A stretch of 64,000 bases of DNA from Achromobacter sp. UMC71 (GCF_014170305.1 NZ_LZZT01000049.1:1-64000), one strand, 5' to 3'; counted from the first letter of the stretch, positions 42,436 to 51,224 are shown. The notes: generated by a model not told the origin, from the letters alone. Numbers and translations are program-made.

Positions 42436-43686
42436 TCATTCCTTCTTGTAGGCCAGGTAGTCCAGATGGATGCCGATGTGGTCGGCGATGTAGCGCGCGT
42501 CGTGCCAGACGCCCCAGATGAAAGAGGAACTGCGGTTGGTGAGGTTGGGCAGGCCGAGGAAATAGATGCCCTTTTCGGCGGAGATGCCGCGCTTGTGGAT
42601 GGGGTAGCCTTTCTCGTCGAAGGTGTCGACGTCGATCCAGCTGAAGTCGACTTTGAAGCCCGTCGCCCACAGGATGGTCTTGATGCCGGCCTCGGCCAGG
42701 TCCAGGCTGAGGATGGGGTAGGCAAGGCACTCCGGGTCGGGCAGCAGCTTCCAGGCATCGGGTTCGGGCGGCAGGTCCAGGCCGTTCTGCTCGATGTAGG
42801 CATCGGCTTCGCGCAGGACTTCGAAGTAGTCCGCATCGCCTTGGGCGACGTCACGGGCGAGATTGTCGGCGAAGCGCAGCGTGCCGTTCTCGTAAGAGGT
42901 CGTGATGCCGACGAGCTGGATGCCGTCGTGGGCCAGGCGCCGGAAGTCGACGGTCTTGCCGTTTTCGTAGCCGCTCACGGCGAAGGCGACGTGTTCGCGC
43001 TTCGGCTTTTTCTTGACTTCATCCCACATTCCCAGCGCGCCCAGCCACCAGCAGTAGTCGCGTCCGCGGTATGAACGGGGCGGCCGGTAGTGCTCGCCCA
43101 CCGACAGGTAGACGGTACGGCCGGCTTGGCGAAGCTCTTCGGCAATCTGCGAACCGGAAGCGCCCGCGCCGACGACAAGCACGGCGCCATCGGCCAATTG
43201 ACCCGGGTTCTTGTAGGCCGAGGAATGCAGTTGCTGGATGCCGGCGCTTTCCGGCACGATCTTCGGATAGGTGGGAACCTGGAAGGGGCCGGTCGCGGCG
43301 ACCACGTGCAGGGCTTCGATAGTGCCTTCGGAGGTGGTGACGGTAAAGCCCGGCCGTTTGTCATTACGCTGGACGCGCCGGACGTCAACACCCGTGCGCA
43401 CCGGCGCATTGAGCATCTTGGCGTAGTCCTCAAAGTACTGAGCCATGCGCTCTTTCGGCGGAAAGACGTCAGGGCCGACGTCATCGAACTTCAAGCCGGG
43501 AAAGCGATCGTGCCAGGCGGGCCCGTTGGCCACCAGCGAGTCCCAGCGTTCGGAGCGCCAGCGTTCGGCGATCCGCTTGCGTTCAAGCACGATATGCGCA
43601 ATTCCCATGGCGCCGAGGTGCTCGCTCATTGCGATACCCGCCTGGCCGGCGCCGATCACCAGCGTATTGGTTTTTTCAATTGACAT
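42436..43686 (-). CDS. Flavin-containing monooxygenase (CzcO/YUCCA-like)
   Basis: A 416-residue flavoprotein with an N-terminal FAD-binding GAGQAG motif (LVIGAGQAGIAMSEHL) and a second nucleotide-binding motif, LVVGAGASGSQIAEEL (about 172-187), for NAD(P)H. ERWDSLVANGPAWHDRFPG and LWATGFKVDFSWIDV are typical of class B flavin monooxygenases. The FMO-identifying motif is degenerate. It probably hydroxylates an amine, ketone or aromatic compound. It is the left-most gene inside the direct-repeat-bounded block, monocistronic on the minus strand, with its stop four bases from the repeat. Confidence 0.85.
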   Translation of the reverse strand: MSIEKTNTLVIGAGQAGIAMSEHLGAMGIAHIVLERKRIAERWRSERWDSLVANGPAWHDRFPGLKFDDVGPDVFPPKERMAQYFEDYAKMLNAPVRTGVDVRRVQRNDKRPGFTVTTSEGTIEALHVVAATGPFQVPTYPKIVPESAGIQQLHSSAYKNPGQLADGAVLVVGAGASGSQIAEELRQAGRTVYLSVGEHYRPPRSYRGRDYCWWLGALGMWDEVKKKPKREHVAFAVSGYENGKTVDFRRLAHDGIQLVGITTSYENGTLRFADNLARDVAQGDADYFEVLREADAYIEQNGLDLPPEPDAWKLLPDPECLAYPILSLDLAEAGIKTILWATGFKVDFSWIDVDTFDEKGYPIHKRGISAEKGIYFLGLPNLTNRSSSFIWGVWHDARYIADHIGIHLDYLAYKKE

Positions 43687-44094
43687 GTGAAGATCCTAAG
43701 GAATACCGAGACCCTGGTGCGTCTCGAGGCTGACACGACGATCAAGGACAAGAAAGCTGGCGAACCACGTGCACGATCAGGGTGCGCGCTGAACGATTGG
43801 CAGGCAGTGTGACCCCGAAGCCCGGAGTTGATAACTTCGTTTTTCAGACGGCTGACTTAGGAAAAAGCAAAGCTGGCGGTTTGCCCGGTCCGCGTGCGCC
43901 GCCAGGCCCGCGCCATCGTGATTTCTTTTTTCCGATGGCCCCCATCAGCATCGGCAACGCACTGGAAATAGGGCTTTACCGTATTCTTGACTGCACCAGA
44001 ACGCTGGCGTCGCAGCCCTGCGTGCCATGCGGCCACCGCCTGTCTTTCCCGGAATCTTCGCGCCGGGAAACTGAACTCCGTGAGTGCAGCAGCC
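43687..44094. other. Divergent promoter region inside the island
   Basis: About 400 bases between the flavin monooxygenase and the ABC ATPase genes. There is an imperfectly centred dyad GCCATCG/CGATGGC (43912-43918 and 43933-43939) around a T-rich loop, and a perfect TTTCCCGG-N10-CCGGGAAA (44045-44070) immediately before the ATPase start. The latter could be an operator or a 5' leader hairpin. No gene is supported here. Confidence 0.45.
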
Positions 44095-45216
44095 ATGCCG
44101 AATCTTCCCTTTGCCTCCGATAGCTCCAGCGCGGTCCGCCTGGAGGGCGTCGTCAAGAAATACCGCGATCTGGCGGTGCTGAAACAGGTTTCCCTGAAGA
44201 TCGAGCGCGGGGAATTCCTGACGCTGCTGGGCCCATCGGGCTGCGGCAAGACCACCTTGCTGAACCTGATCGCGGGCTTTGCCGATGCGAACGAGGGCGA
44301 GATCCTCATCGACGACACGCCTGTCACGGCGCTGCCCCCGTATCTGCGCCAGATCGGCATCGTGTTCCAGAACTACGCCCTGTTCCCGCACATGACCGTC
44401 GAGCGCAATATCGCTTACGGCCTGCGGATGCGGCACGTGCCGGCCGCCGAGATCGAACAGCGGGTGCGTGAAGCCATGGCCCTGGTCAAGCTGGACGGAT
44501 TGGGCGAGCGCAAGCCGCGCGAGCTCTCCGGGGGCCAGCAGCAGCGCGTGGCGCTGGCGCGGGCGCTCGTGATCCGTCCCAAGGTGTTGCTGCTCGACGA
44601 ACCTTTCTCCGCGCTGGACAAAAGCCTGCGCGGCGCCATGCAGGTGGAGATCCGCGACATCCAGCGCCGGTTGGGCGTGACAACGATCTTCGTCACCCAT
44701 GACCAGGGCGAAGCCCTCAGCATGTCGGATCGCATCGCCGTGATGAATCAGGGCGAGATCCGGCAGGTTGCCACGCCGGACGAGCTCTACCGCAATCCGC
44801 AGGATCCGTTCGTGGCCTCGTTCCTGGGCGACGTCAACATCCTGCCCGCGCACTACCACGGCACCAGCGCGGAAACCATCCAGCTGCGCCTGGGCGCCGG
44901 GCTGACGCACATCCCCCGCCAGCGCCTGGTGGGCGGCTCGCACGAGGGCCACCGGCTCGATCTCTACGTGCGGCCGGAACACATCAAGCTGGAAGCCCTG
45001 CACAGCGGCTCGGTCCTGAGCGGCACGGTCGTCAACCACGTGTTCCAGGGCGACCACGTGGATCTGTACCTGGAGGTGCACATTCCCGTTGAGGGGCGCC
45101 AGCACGTCATGGTGCGCACCTTCGACCTGAACTGCCTGCATGAATGGCCCGTGGGCGCGGTGGCGGGACTTGCGCTGCCCGGCCACGGGGTCAGTGTCTT
45201 CAACGCATCGTCCTGA
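44095..45216 (+). CDS. ABC transporter ATP-binding protein, PotA-like
   Basis: A 373-residue ATPase with Walker A GPSGCGKTT, Q-loop VFQNYALFPHM, signature SGGQQQRV, Walker B LLLLDEP, H-loop VTHDQGEA, and a C-terminal TOBE region (LDLYVRPEHIKLEAL). It belongs to the importer whose permeases and binding protein are on the opposite strand at 48427-51199, since no other PotA-type ATPase is in that run. An in-frame GTG at 44080 could be the true start; neither start has a strong ribosome-binding site. First gene of a plus-strand operon of five. Confidence 0.86.
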   Translation: MPNLPFASDSSSAVRLEGVVKKYRDLAVLKQVSLKIERGEFLTLLGPSGCGKTTLLNLIAGFADANEGEILIDDTPVTALPPYLRQIGIVFQNYALFPHMTVERNIAYGLRMRHVPAAEIEQRVREAMALVKLDGLGERKPRELSGGQQQRVALARALVIRPKVLLLDEPFSALDKSLRGAMQVEIRDIQRRLGVTTIFVTHDQGEALSMSDRIAVMNQGEIRQVATPDELYRNPQDPFVASFLGDVNILPAHYHGTSAETIQLRLGAGLTHIPRQRLVGGSHEGHRLDLYVRPEHIKLEALHSGSVLSGTVVNHVFQGDHVDLYLEVHIPVEGRQHVMVRTFDLNCLHEWPVGAVAGLALPGHGVSVFNASS

Positions 45217-45301
45217 ATCCGGTTTCACGCGAGGCTCCCCTCTTCCTGGCGGCCGCGCCTGCGCAGCCGCCGAGTATCCACTCGTCCGCGAGGCACATGC
45301 C

Positions 45302-46300
45302 ATGACCCAGATCCCCGTTGAAATGCAAGCCATCATCGCCCGCGAACCGGGCGACGCCACGGTGTTGACGCTGGCCGGCAGGCCGGTACCCACGCCTGGC
45401 CCCGGTGAAGTGCTGCTGCGCGTGCATTCGGCCGGCATCAACCGGCCCGACATCATGCAACGCCAGGGCGTGAGCAAGCCGGCGCCAGGCGTGACCGACG
45501 TGCTGGGGCTGGAGGCTTGCGGTGAAGTGGCGGCTTGCGGACCTGGCGTGCCGGACTCCCTGCGCGGACAGCGGCTCATGAGCCTGCTAGCCGGCGGCGG
45601 CTATGCGCCGTGGTGCTTGGCCCGCGTGGATCATTCCCTGGCGGTGCCCGAGGCGCTGGACGATGCAGCGGCAAGCGCCCTGCCGGAAGGCCTATTCACC
45701 GTCTGGCACAACCTGTTCGAACTGGGCCGCCTGCGCATTGGCGACACGGTGCTGATCCATGGCGGCGGTGGCGGCATCGGCACGCTGGCCATCCAGATGG
45801 CGCATGCCGCCGGCGCGCGGGTCATCGTCACGGACGGCGAACCCGACCGCTTCGACGCCCTGCGCGAACTCGGCGCCGACGAGGTGATCTGCTTTCATGA
45901 CACGGATTTCGTGCAAGCCTGCGCGGCCTTCACGCAGGGCCGCGGCGTGGATGTCGTGCTGGATATCGTCGGCGGCGACTATGTGCAGCGCAACCTGCAG
46001 GCGCTGGCCTTCGGCGGGCGCCACGTCAGCCTTTCATTCCTGCAAGGGTCGGCCATCAACATCGAGCTGCTGACCTTGATGCAGAAACAGTTGAGCCTGC
46101 ATTCCTCGACCATGCGTCCGCAGACCGATGCCGAGAAGGCCCGGATGGCCGTTGCGCTCAGGCGCCATGTGCTGCCCTTGGTGGCCGCGGGCCGCATCCG
46201 GCCCAGGATGGCGAAAAGCCTGCCCCTGGCCGACGCCGTGCGCGCGCATCAGTTGCTGGAAAGCGGCAAGGTGTTCGGCAAGCTGGTCCTCAAACCCTGA
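45302..46300 (+). CDS. NADPH:quinone oxidoreductase family (zinc-independent MDR)
   Basis: A 332-residue medium-chain dehydrogenase/reductase of the QOR/PIG3 type. It has the N-terminal GroES-like domain (EVLLRVHSAGINRPDIMQRQG) and the Rossmann motif VLIHGGGGGIGTLAIQMAHAAGARVIVT. The catalytic zinc ligands of alcohol dehydrogenases are absent. It likely reduces a quinone or an alpha,beta-unsaturated carbonyl. It is the second gene of the plus-strand island operon; the GST-like gene starts 15 bases after its stop. Confidence 0.88.
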   Translation: MTQIPVEMQAIIAREPGDATVLTLAGRPVPTPGPGEVLLRVHSAGINRPDIMQRQGVSKPAPGVTDVLGLEACGEVAACGPGVPDSLRGQRLMSLLAGGGYAPWCLARVDHSLAVPEALDDAAASALPEGLFTVWHNLFELGRLRIGDTVLIHGGGGGIGTLAIQMAHAAGARVIVTDGEPDRFDALRELGADEVICFHDTDFVQACAAFTQGRGVDVVLDIVGGDYVQRNLQALAFGGRHVSLSFLQGSAINIELLTLMQKQLSLHSSTMRPQTDAEKARMAVALRRHVLPLVAAGRIRPRMAKSLPLADAVRAHQLLESGKVFGKLVLKP

Positions 46301-46315
46301 CAACCGGAGAATGGA

Positions 46316-46930
46316 TTGAAACTTCTCTACGCCCCGACTTCTCCCTTCGTGCGCAAGGTAATGGTTTGCGCGCACCTGACCGGCCAGGCCGGACGGATCG
46401 AATGGCTGGCCAGCGCCGCGCATCCGGTCAACCGTGACGCGCGCATCGCCGCTCACAACCCATTGGCCAAAGTGCCCACCCTGATCCTGCCGGACGGCAG
46501 AGCCCTCTACGACAGCCGCGTGATCTGCGAATACCTGGCCGAGGCTGCCGGCGACACGCGGTTGTTTCCCGCAGGTCCGGCCCGCTGGGTGGCGTTGACG
46601 CGCCAGGCCCTGGGCGACGGCCTGCTGGATGCCGCCCTGCTGGCGCGCTATGAGCACACGGCCCGGCCGGCCGCGATCCAGTGGCCCCAATGGCGCGAGG
46701 CGCAGCTCGTCAAGGTGCAGGCCTGCCTGGCGGACATCGAGTCGCAGGCGGACGACCTGCCGCGAACGCATCCGAGCATCGGCGACCTGACCCTCGCCTG
46801 CGCGCTGGGGTATCTGGATTTCCGCTTTCCCGAACTGGACTGGCGCGCCGCGCATCCGCGCGCCGCGGCGTGGTTCTCCGTGTTCAACGCATTGCCTGCC
46901 ATGCAGGCGACCCTTCCCCACGACGCCTGA
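46316..46930 (+). CDS. Glutathione S-transferase-like protein (TTG start)
   Basis: A 204-residue GST with KLLYAPTSPFVRKVMVCAHLTGQAG (thioredoxin-like start; Ser in the TSPFVRK position of the beta/zeta-like bacterial group), NPLAKVPTLILPDGRALYDSRVICEYLAE (cis-Pro and Asp-Ser glutathione contacts) and a helical C-terminal domain. The only start that keeps the first beta strand is TTG 46316, with CCGGAG upstream. The ATG five bases earlier is out of frame and reads Met-Asp-stop. It may isomerise or conjugate an intermediate of the island pathway. Confidence 0.82.
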   Translation: MKLLYAPTSPFVRKVMVCAHLTGQAGRIEWLASAAHPVNRDARIAAHNPLAKVPTLILPDGRALYDSRVICEYLAEAAGDTRLFPAGPARWVALTRQALGDGLLDAALLARYEHTARPAAIQWPQWREAQLVKVQACLADIESQADDLPRTHPSIGDLTLACALGYLDFRFPELDWRAAHPRAAAWFSVFNALPAMQATLPHDA

Positions 46931-46940
46931 GACTGCCTCC

Positions 46941-47411
46941 ATGACAACGCCGAGCGCACCCCCAACCTCATCCACGGTCTGGTTTCTCAACGGGCCGAAT
47001 GCCAATCTCTACGGGCTGGATGCCAACAAAACCTACGGTTCCGACAGTTTTCCCGTGCTGCAGCAACGCTGCGAAAGCAAGGCCGCCTCGCTGGGCATCC
47101 AGCTGAATTTCGTCCAGTCCAACCATGAAGGCCAGTTGGTCGACTGGATCCAGGAAGCCCGCGGCACCGCGCAGGGCGTCATCATCAACGCGGCTGGCCT
47201 GACCTATTCGTCGGTGCCCATCCTCGACGCCTTGCTGTCCTTTCCGGGCAGGATCATCGAAGTCCACATGAGCAACATCTGGCGGCGCGAAGCCTTCCGC
47301 CACCATTCCTATATTTCCAAGGCCGCGGATGGCGTCATCGCGGGACTGGGCGGCGATGGCTACGAGCTTGCCATCGAGGCCATGTCCCGCCTGATCCACC
47401 GCAGCGCTTGA
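46941..47411 (+). CDS. Type II 3-dehydroquinase-like protein with altered lid
   Basis: A 156-residue member of the AroQ fold: FLNGPNANLYG, FVQSNHEGQLVDWIQEA, the EVHMSNIWRREAFRHHS block with the general-acid His, and LGGDGYELAIEAM. Yet the lid loop, NGPNxNLLGxREPxxYG in true dehydroquinases, reads NGPNANLYGLDANKTYG, so the essential lid Arg is Asp27, while Tyr32 remains. The usual YTHTS motif is LTYSS. It may act on another substrate, or dehydrate or hydrate a different polyol acid. Placement in a catabolic operon and the substitutions argue against a shikimate role. Third of the four genes after the ATPase. Confidence 0.8.
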   Translation: MTTPSAPPTSSTVWFLNGPNANLYGLDANKTYGSDSFPVLQQRCESKAASLGIQLNFVQSNHEGQLVDWIQEARGTAQGVIINAAGLTYSSVPILDALLSFPGRIIEVHMSNIWRREAFRHHSYISKAADGVIAGLGGDGYELAIEAMSRLIHRSA

Positions 47412-47423
47412 GGTAGACCGCCC

Positions 47424-48383
47424 ATGCACGCCTCCCCCCGCCCCGCCGTGTCGGGCGCCATGATCTTCTACAGCGAGTTCGACGACTACACGGCCTGGCG
47501 CGATGCCATGCAGGCGCGTCTGCCGGACTTGCGTGTGGTGCATGGCAATGACGCACACGATCCGGCCGACATCCACTACGCGCTGGTCTGGAAAGCGCCG
47601 CCGGGCTTCTTCGACCGCATGACGCACCTGCGCCTCATCGTAAATCTGGGTGCGGGTGTGGATTCGCTCGTCGGCCGCGAGGATCTGCCCGCCGAGGTGC
47701 CCATCACGCGCCTCACCGATCCCAACATGGCGCGCATGATGGCGGGCTATGTGCTGTTTGCCGCCCTGCGCTATGCGCGCGACATTCCGCATTTCGAGGC
47801 CGCGCAGCGGCGGGGCGAATGGGCCTATCGCCATCCCCGCTCGCCGGAGACGGTGCGCGTGGCGGTGCTGGGCCTGGGCGAACTGGGCGCATGTGCGGCG
47901 CGGGAACTTTCCCGCCAGGGGCTGGCGGTGCTGGGTTGGTCGCGCAGCCCGCGCAACATCGAAGGCATCGAATGCCATGCCGGCATGGCGTCGCTGGATA
48001 CGGTGCTGTCGCGCGCCGACATCCTGGTGGTGATGCTTCCGCTCACCCCGCAGACGCACGGCCTGCTGGATCGTGAACGCCTGCAACGCCTGCCGCGCGG
48101 CGCGGCGCTGATCAATGTGGCCCGGGGCGCGCTGGTCGACCAAGCCGCCCTGACCGACTTGCTGCGCAGCGGCCACCTGGGCGGCGCGACGCTGGACGTC
48201 TTCGAGCGCGAGCCCCTGCCGCCCGGCGACCCGCTCTGGGCAATGGAAAACGTGCTGATCACGCCCCACCTGGCGTCGGTGGCCATTCCGGCCTCGGCGG
48301 CCGAACAGATCGCCGACAACGTACTGCGTGTCAGCCAGGGCTTGCCGCCCGTCAATCGCGTGGATGCTGCACGCGGCTATTGA
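47424..48383 (+). CDS. D-2-hydroxyacid dehydrogenase, GhrA-like
   Basis: A 319-residue NAD(P)H-dependent hydroxyacid dehydrogenase of the glyoxylate/hydroxypyruvate reductase A type. The Rossmann motif is VAVLGLGELGACAARELSRQG. The catalytic Arg lies in INVARGALVD, the Glu in TLDVFEREPLP and the His in ITPHLASVA. It would reduce glyoxylate- or 2-oxo-acid-like products. It is the last gene of the plus-strand operon, ending shortly before a large palindrome that separates it from the convergent permease gene. Confidence 0.88.
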   Translation: MHASPRPAVSGAMIFYSEFDDYTAWRDAMQARLPDLRVVHGNDAHDPADIHYALVWKAPPGFFDRMTHLRLIVNLGAGVDSLVGREDLPAEVPITRLTDPNMARMMAGYVLFAALRYARDIPHFEAAQRRGEWAYRHPRSPETVRVAVLGLGELGACAARELSRQGLAVLGWSRSPRNIEGIECHAGMASLDTVLSRADILVVMLPLTPQTHGLLDRERLQRLPRGAALINVARGALVDQAALTDLLRSGHLGGATLDVFEREPLPPGDPLWAMENVLITPHLASVAIPASAAEQIADNVLRVSQGLPPVNRVDAARGY

Positions 48384-48425
48384 CAGGCACGGCCCTGGCC
48401 CGCGGGCCAGGGCCTGTTGACAGGC
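48380..48425. terminator. 24-bp perfect palindrome between convergent operons, flanked by direct repeats
   Basis: Positions 48391-48414 are fully self-complementary (GGCCCTGGCCCG followed by its reverse complement). The palindrome is flanked by the 9-mer TTGACAGGC at 48380-48388 and 48417-48425. It lies in the 43-base gap between the ends of the plus- and minus-strand island operons and could terminate both, though it lacks T-tracts. Confidence 0.55.
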
Positions 48426-48426
48426 C

Positions 48427-49248
48427 CTAGTGGTTGTCCTCGATATTCAGGATCCGGCCCAATCCCAGGAAGCGGTTGGCGAAGATCAGCAACGTGGCCG
48501 TCACGACGATATACACCACCGACAGCGCAGCCAGGGTCGGGTCGGCAAACTCGCGCACATAGTTGTACATGGTCACCGGCAGGGTCTGCGTGTTCTGGGT
48601 GGTCACGAACAGCGACGCGGTGAATTCGCTGAACGACATGATGGCCGCGAACAGCCAGCCGCCGAACAGACCCGGCGCCAACAAGGGCACAGTGATCGTG
48701 AACAGCACTCGCACGGGCGACGCTCCCAGGCTGGCGGCGCTCTGCTCCAGTCGCACGTCCAGGTTCTCCATCGAGACATAGACGCTGCGCAGCACGAAAG
48801 GCAGGACGAGAATGACGTGGCACAGGATCACGATGCCGTAGCCGCGATCGATGTTCAGCTGCGCCACCAGAATAAGCAGGCCCAGTCCCACCGTGAAGTG
48901 CGGAATCACCAGCGGTGAGAGCAGGATAGCCTGCAGGATGTTCTTGCCGGGAAACGCCATGCGCTTGACGGCAATCGCCAGCCCGGTGCCGATGACCAGC
49001 GCCAGCAACGACGACCAGAACGTCACCACCAGGCTGGCGCGAAAGCCGTCACGAAAGTCCGAGTAGGTGAAGACCCGCTCGAACCAGCGCCAGGACCAGG
49101 CCTGGGGCGGAAACGTCAGCAGGGCTTTTTCATTGAAGGAAGCCAGCACCACCACCACGACCGGCAGCAGCACGAAGGCTAGAATGAGCGTGATCAGCAC
49201 GGGCGCGCCGATACGCAGCCACAGGGGCAGGGATTTGCGCAGACCCAT
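48427..49248 (-). CDS. ABC transporter permease, PotC-like
   Basis: A 273-residue six-span permease with the EAA loop RLEQSAASLGASPVRVLFTITVPLLAPGLFGG. The start overlaps the stop of the preceding permease by one base (TGATG). It belongs to a polyamine/opine-type importer with the binding protein at 50174 and, by inference, the ATPase at 44095 on the other strand. Confidence 0.88.
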   Translation of the reverse strand: MGLRKSLPLWLRIGAPVLITLILAFVLLPVVVVVLASFNEKALLTFPPQAWSWRWFERVFTYSDFRDGFRASLVVTFWSSLLALVIGTGLAIAVKRMAFPGKNILQAILLSPLVIPHFTVGLGLLILVAQLNIDRGYGIVILCHVILVLPFVLRSVYVSMENLDVRLEQSAASLGASPVRVLFTITVPLLAPGLFGGWLFAAIMSFSEFTASLFVTTQNTQTLPVTMYNYVREFADPTLAALSVVYIVVTATLLIFANRFLGLGRILNIEDNH

Positions 49249-50102
49249 CAGTGTCCTCCAATGACCTTGAGACGCCGCGTGACGCGGCCGAGCAGCATCA
49301 GCGCAATCGCCGTCAGGCCCAGGCCCATGACGCTCAGGCTGGCCGCCAGGGGAAAGTTCATCGACGAGAAGCCCAATTGGTAGACCAGCGTGGAAACCGT
49401 AGGCACCCGGCCTCCACCGATCATTTGCGGTGTGGCGAAGGCGCTGAACGTCCAGGCGAACGAGGTCGTGATGCTGGCCAGGATCCCCGGCATGGACAAC
49501 GGCAGCGTGATGGTCAGGAACGTGCGGACCGGCCCCGCGCCCAGGCTTTCGGCGGCTTTCTCGTAATCGCGGTCGATGTGCGAGATGGCGGTGGCCAGCA
49601 TCAGCACGACCACGGGGACCGTGACGTGCACCAGCGCCACCAGTACACCCAGATGACTGAACATCAGCGTAAGCGGCGTATTGATCAGGCCCAGCTTGAG
49701 CAACATCGAATTGATGAAGCCCGTGCTGCCCAGCACGATGATCCAGGAATAGGTACGCACGATCTCACCCAGGAAGAGCGGCGTGATGGCGACGATCAGG
49801 ATGAAAGACTTGATGTAGCGGTTTCGCACCCTGACCAGGGCGTACGCCAAGGGATACGCGACGAGCAATGAGAAGACCGTGGTTTCCACGCTCAGGCGCA
49901 AGGTGTTGACAAAGGCATCGATGTAGATCTGCTTGCCCATGCCCGAGAAGTTCGTCAGTGTCAGGCCACCGACATCCAGAGAACCGGGAATGAAAGTGCG
50001 CAAGCTGTACTGCAGCACGGCCGCCATGGCGACGCAAATGCACAGCGCGATGAAGCTGGCCGGGGATATCAGCCATCCCCTCAAGTTGGAACGCGCATCC
50101 AT
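49248..50102 (-). CDS. ABC transporter permease, PotB-like
   Basis: A 284-residue permease opening MDARSNLRGWLISPASFIALCICVAMAAVLQYSLRTF, with six spans and the EAA loop DYEKAAESLGAGPVRTFLTITLPLSMPGILAS. The frame stays open far upstream through the binding-protein gene, but that part is an out-of-frame shadow; ATG 50102 gives the natural N-terminus. It is 71 bases behind the binding-protein gene. Confidence 0.86.
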   Translation of the reverse strand: MDARSNLRGWLISPASFIALCICVAMAAVLQYSLRTFIPGSLDVGGLTLTNFSGMGKQIYIDAFVNTLRLSVETTVFSLLVAYPLAYALVRVRNRYIKSFILIVAITPLFLGEIVRTYSWIIVLGSTGFINSMLLKLGLINTPLTLMFSHLGVLVALVHVTVPVVVLMLATAISHIDRDYEKAAESLGAGPVRTFLTITLPLSMPGILASITTSFAWTFSAFATPQMIGGGRVPTVSTLVYQLGFSSMNFPLAASLSVMGLGLTAIALMLLGRVTRRLKVIGGH

Positions 50103-50173
50103 GGTGGACCCATCCTTCGTGTACGGTGAAAGCGTGGCGGCGCCGCGGTCCGAAAAGGCCGCGGCGCCTGCGG

Positions 50174-51199
50174 TCAGTTCATGATGTTCTCGGTAAACCA
50201 CTTGCGCCATTCGGCGGTCTTCTCGGCGCGCAGCTTGTCGTCGATGACGATGGCCTGGGTATCCCATTGCTGCTTGGTCGTGAACACGCCCGGCAGCGCG
50301 GCGTCTTCGGGCGAGACCTTGGCGTCGTCGATGACAGGGCTGGCCTTCTTGGCGGCCACGATCTTGGCTTGCACCTCCGGCGAAAGCGCGATGTTCATGA
50401 ACTTGTGGGCCAGGTCGGTCTTGGTGCTGCCTTTCATGATGGCCATGGTGTCCACCCCCAGCACCGCGCCCTCCTTGGGCATCGCCACTTTGATCGGCAC
50501 GCCTTGGCCGATCATGTAGTAGGCGTTCATGGACAGCACGATCTGCACGGGCGTCTCGCCGGCGGCGATCAGTTGCTGGCTGTTGGCATCGTTGGTGTAA
50601 AAGGCCTTGAAGTTGGGTTTCAGGGCCTTGAGCTTGTCCTGGCCCTTTTCCCAGGTGCTCGCGTCGCCGCCCGAAAGCAGGGCAGAAATGTCGATGATAT
50701 GGCTGGGGTCGAAATCGGGCGCGGACAGCTTGCCTTTCAGCGCCGGATTCCAGAGGTCGTTCCAGCTGTTGAAGGTGATGCCGGCGGGAACCAGGTCGGG
50801 GCGGTAGCCGATGGTGTACACATACGCCCAGCTGCCGATATGGTACGGGCTGATCTTGGCGCGCTCCACCAGGTGCGAGTAGTTGGGGATCTTGCTCAGG
50901 TCCAGCTTCTCGTACAGGCCGGCATTGACGTAGAGCCAGCCGATGTGCGATGTGGTGAACGTGATGTCGCTTTCCGGCTTGGTGGCGAGCTTGGCCTTGT
51001 TCAGGCGATCGATGGTACCGCCCGTGATGTACTTCACCGGCACCCCCGTCTGCCGCGTGAACTCGCGGCCGATGGTCTCGTCGATAAGGTCTCGGAAGCT
51101 GCCGCCCCAGGTGCTCACCACCAGCGCATCCTGCGCCTGCACCGTACCGGCGAAGGCCGCGCCGGCAACGAGGCCCGCGCAAATAAGTTTCTTGATCAT
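50174..51199 (-). CDS. ABC transporter substrate-binding protein, PotD-like
   Basis: A 341-residue periplasmic protein with a signal peptide (LICAGLVAGAAFAGTVQAQ). The mature part opens ALVVSTWGGSFRDLIDETIGREFTRQTGVPVKYITGG, typical of cluster-D binding proteins for polyamines, opines or small carboxylates, and contains EKLDLSKIPNYSHL and a Trp/Tyr-rich pocket (IGWLYVNAG). AAGGGG precedes the ATG. The island context suggests a carboxylate or amide substrate. Confidence 0.86.
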   Translation of the reverse strand: MIKKLICAGLVAGAAFAGTVQAQDALVVSTWGGSFRDLIDETIGREFTRQTGVPVKYITGGTIDRLNKAKLATKPESDITFTTSHIGWLYVNAGLYEKLDLSKIPNYSHLVERAKISPYHIGSWAYVYTIGYRPDLVPAGITFNSWNDLWNPALKGKLSAPDFDPSHIIDISALLSGGDASTWEKGQDKLKALKPNFKAFYTNDANSQQLIAAGETPVQIVLSMNAYYMIGQGVPIKVAMPKEGAVLGVDTMAIMKGSTKTDLAHKFMNIALSPEVQAKIVAAKKASPVIDDAKVSPEDAALPGVFTTKQQWDTQAIVIDDKLRAEKTAEWRKWFTENIMN

Positions 51200-51224
51200 G
51201 ACAACCCCTTGTCTATGTTGTTGG

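Noticed and set aside
49248-51182. 644-codon ORF that would fuse the binding-protein region to a permease
   Set aside because: The upstream part is out of frame with the true binding protein (50174-51199) and has shadow composition; only 49248-50102 is the permease.
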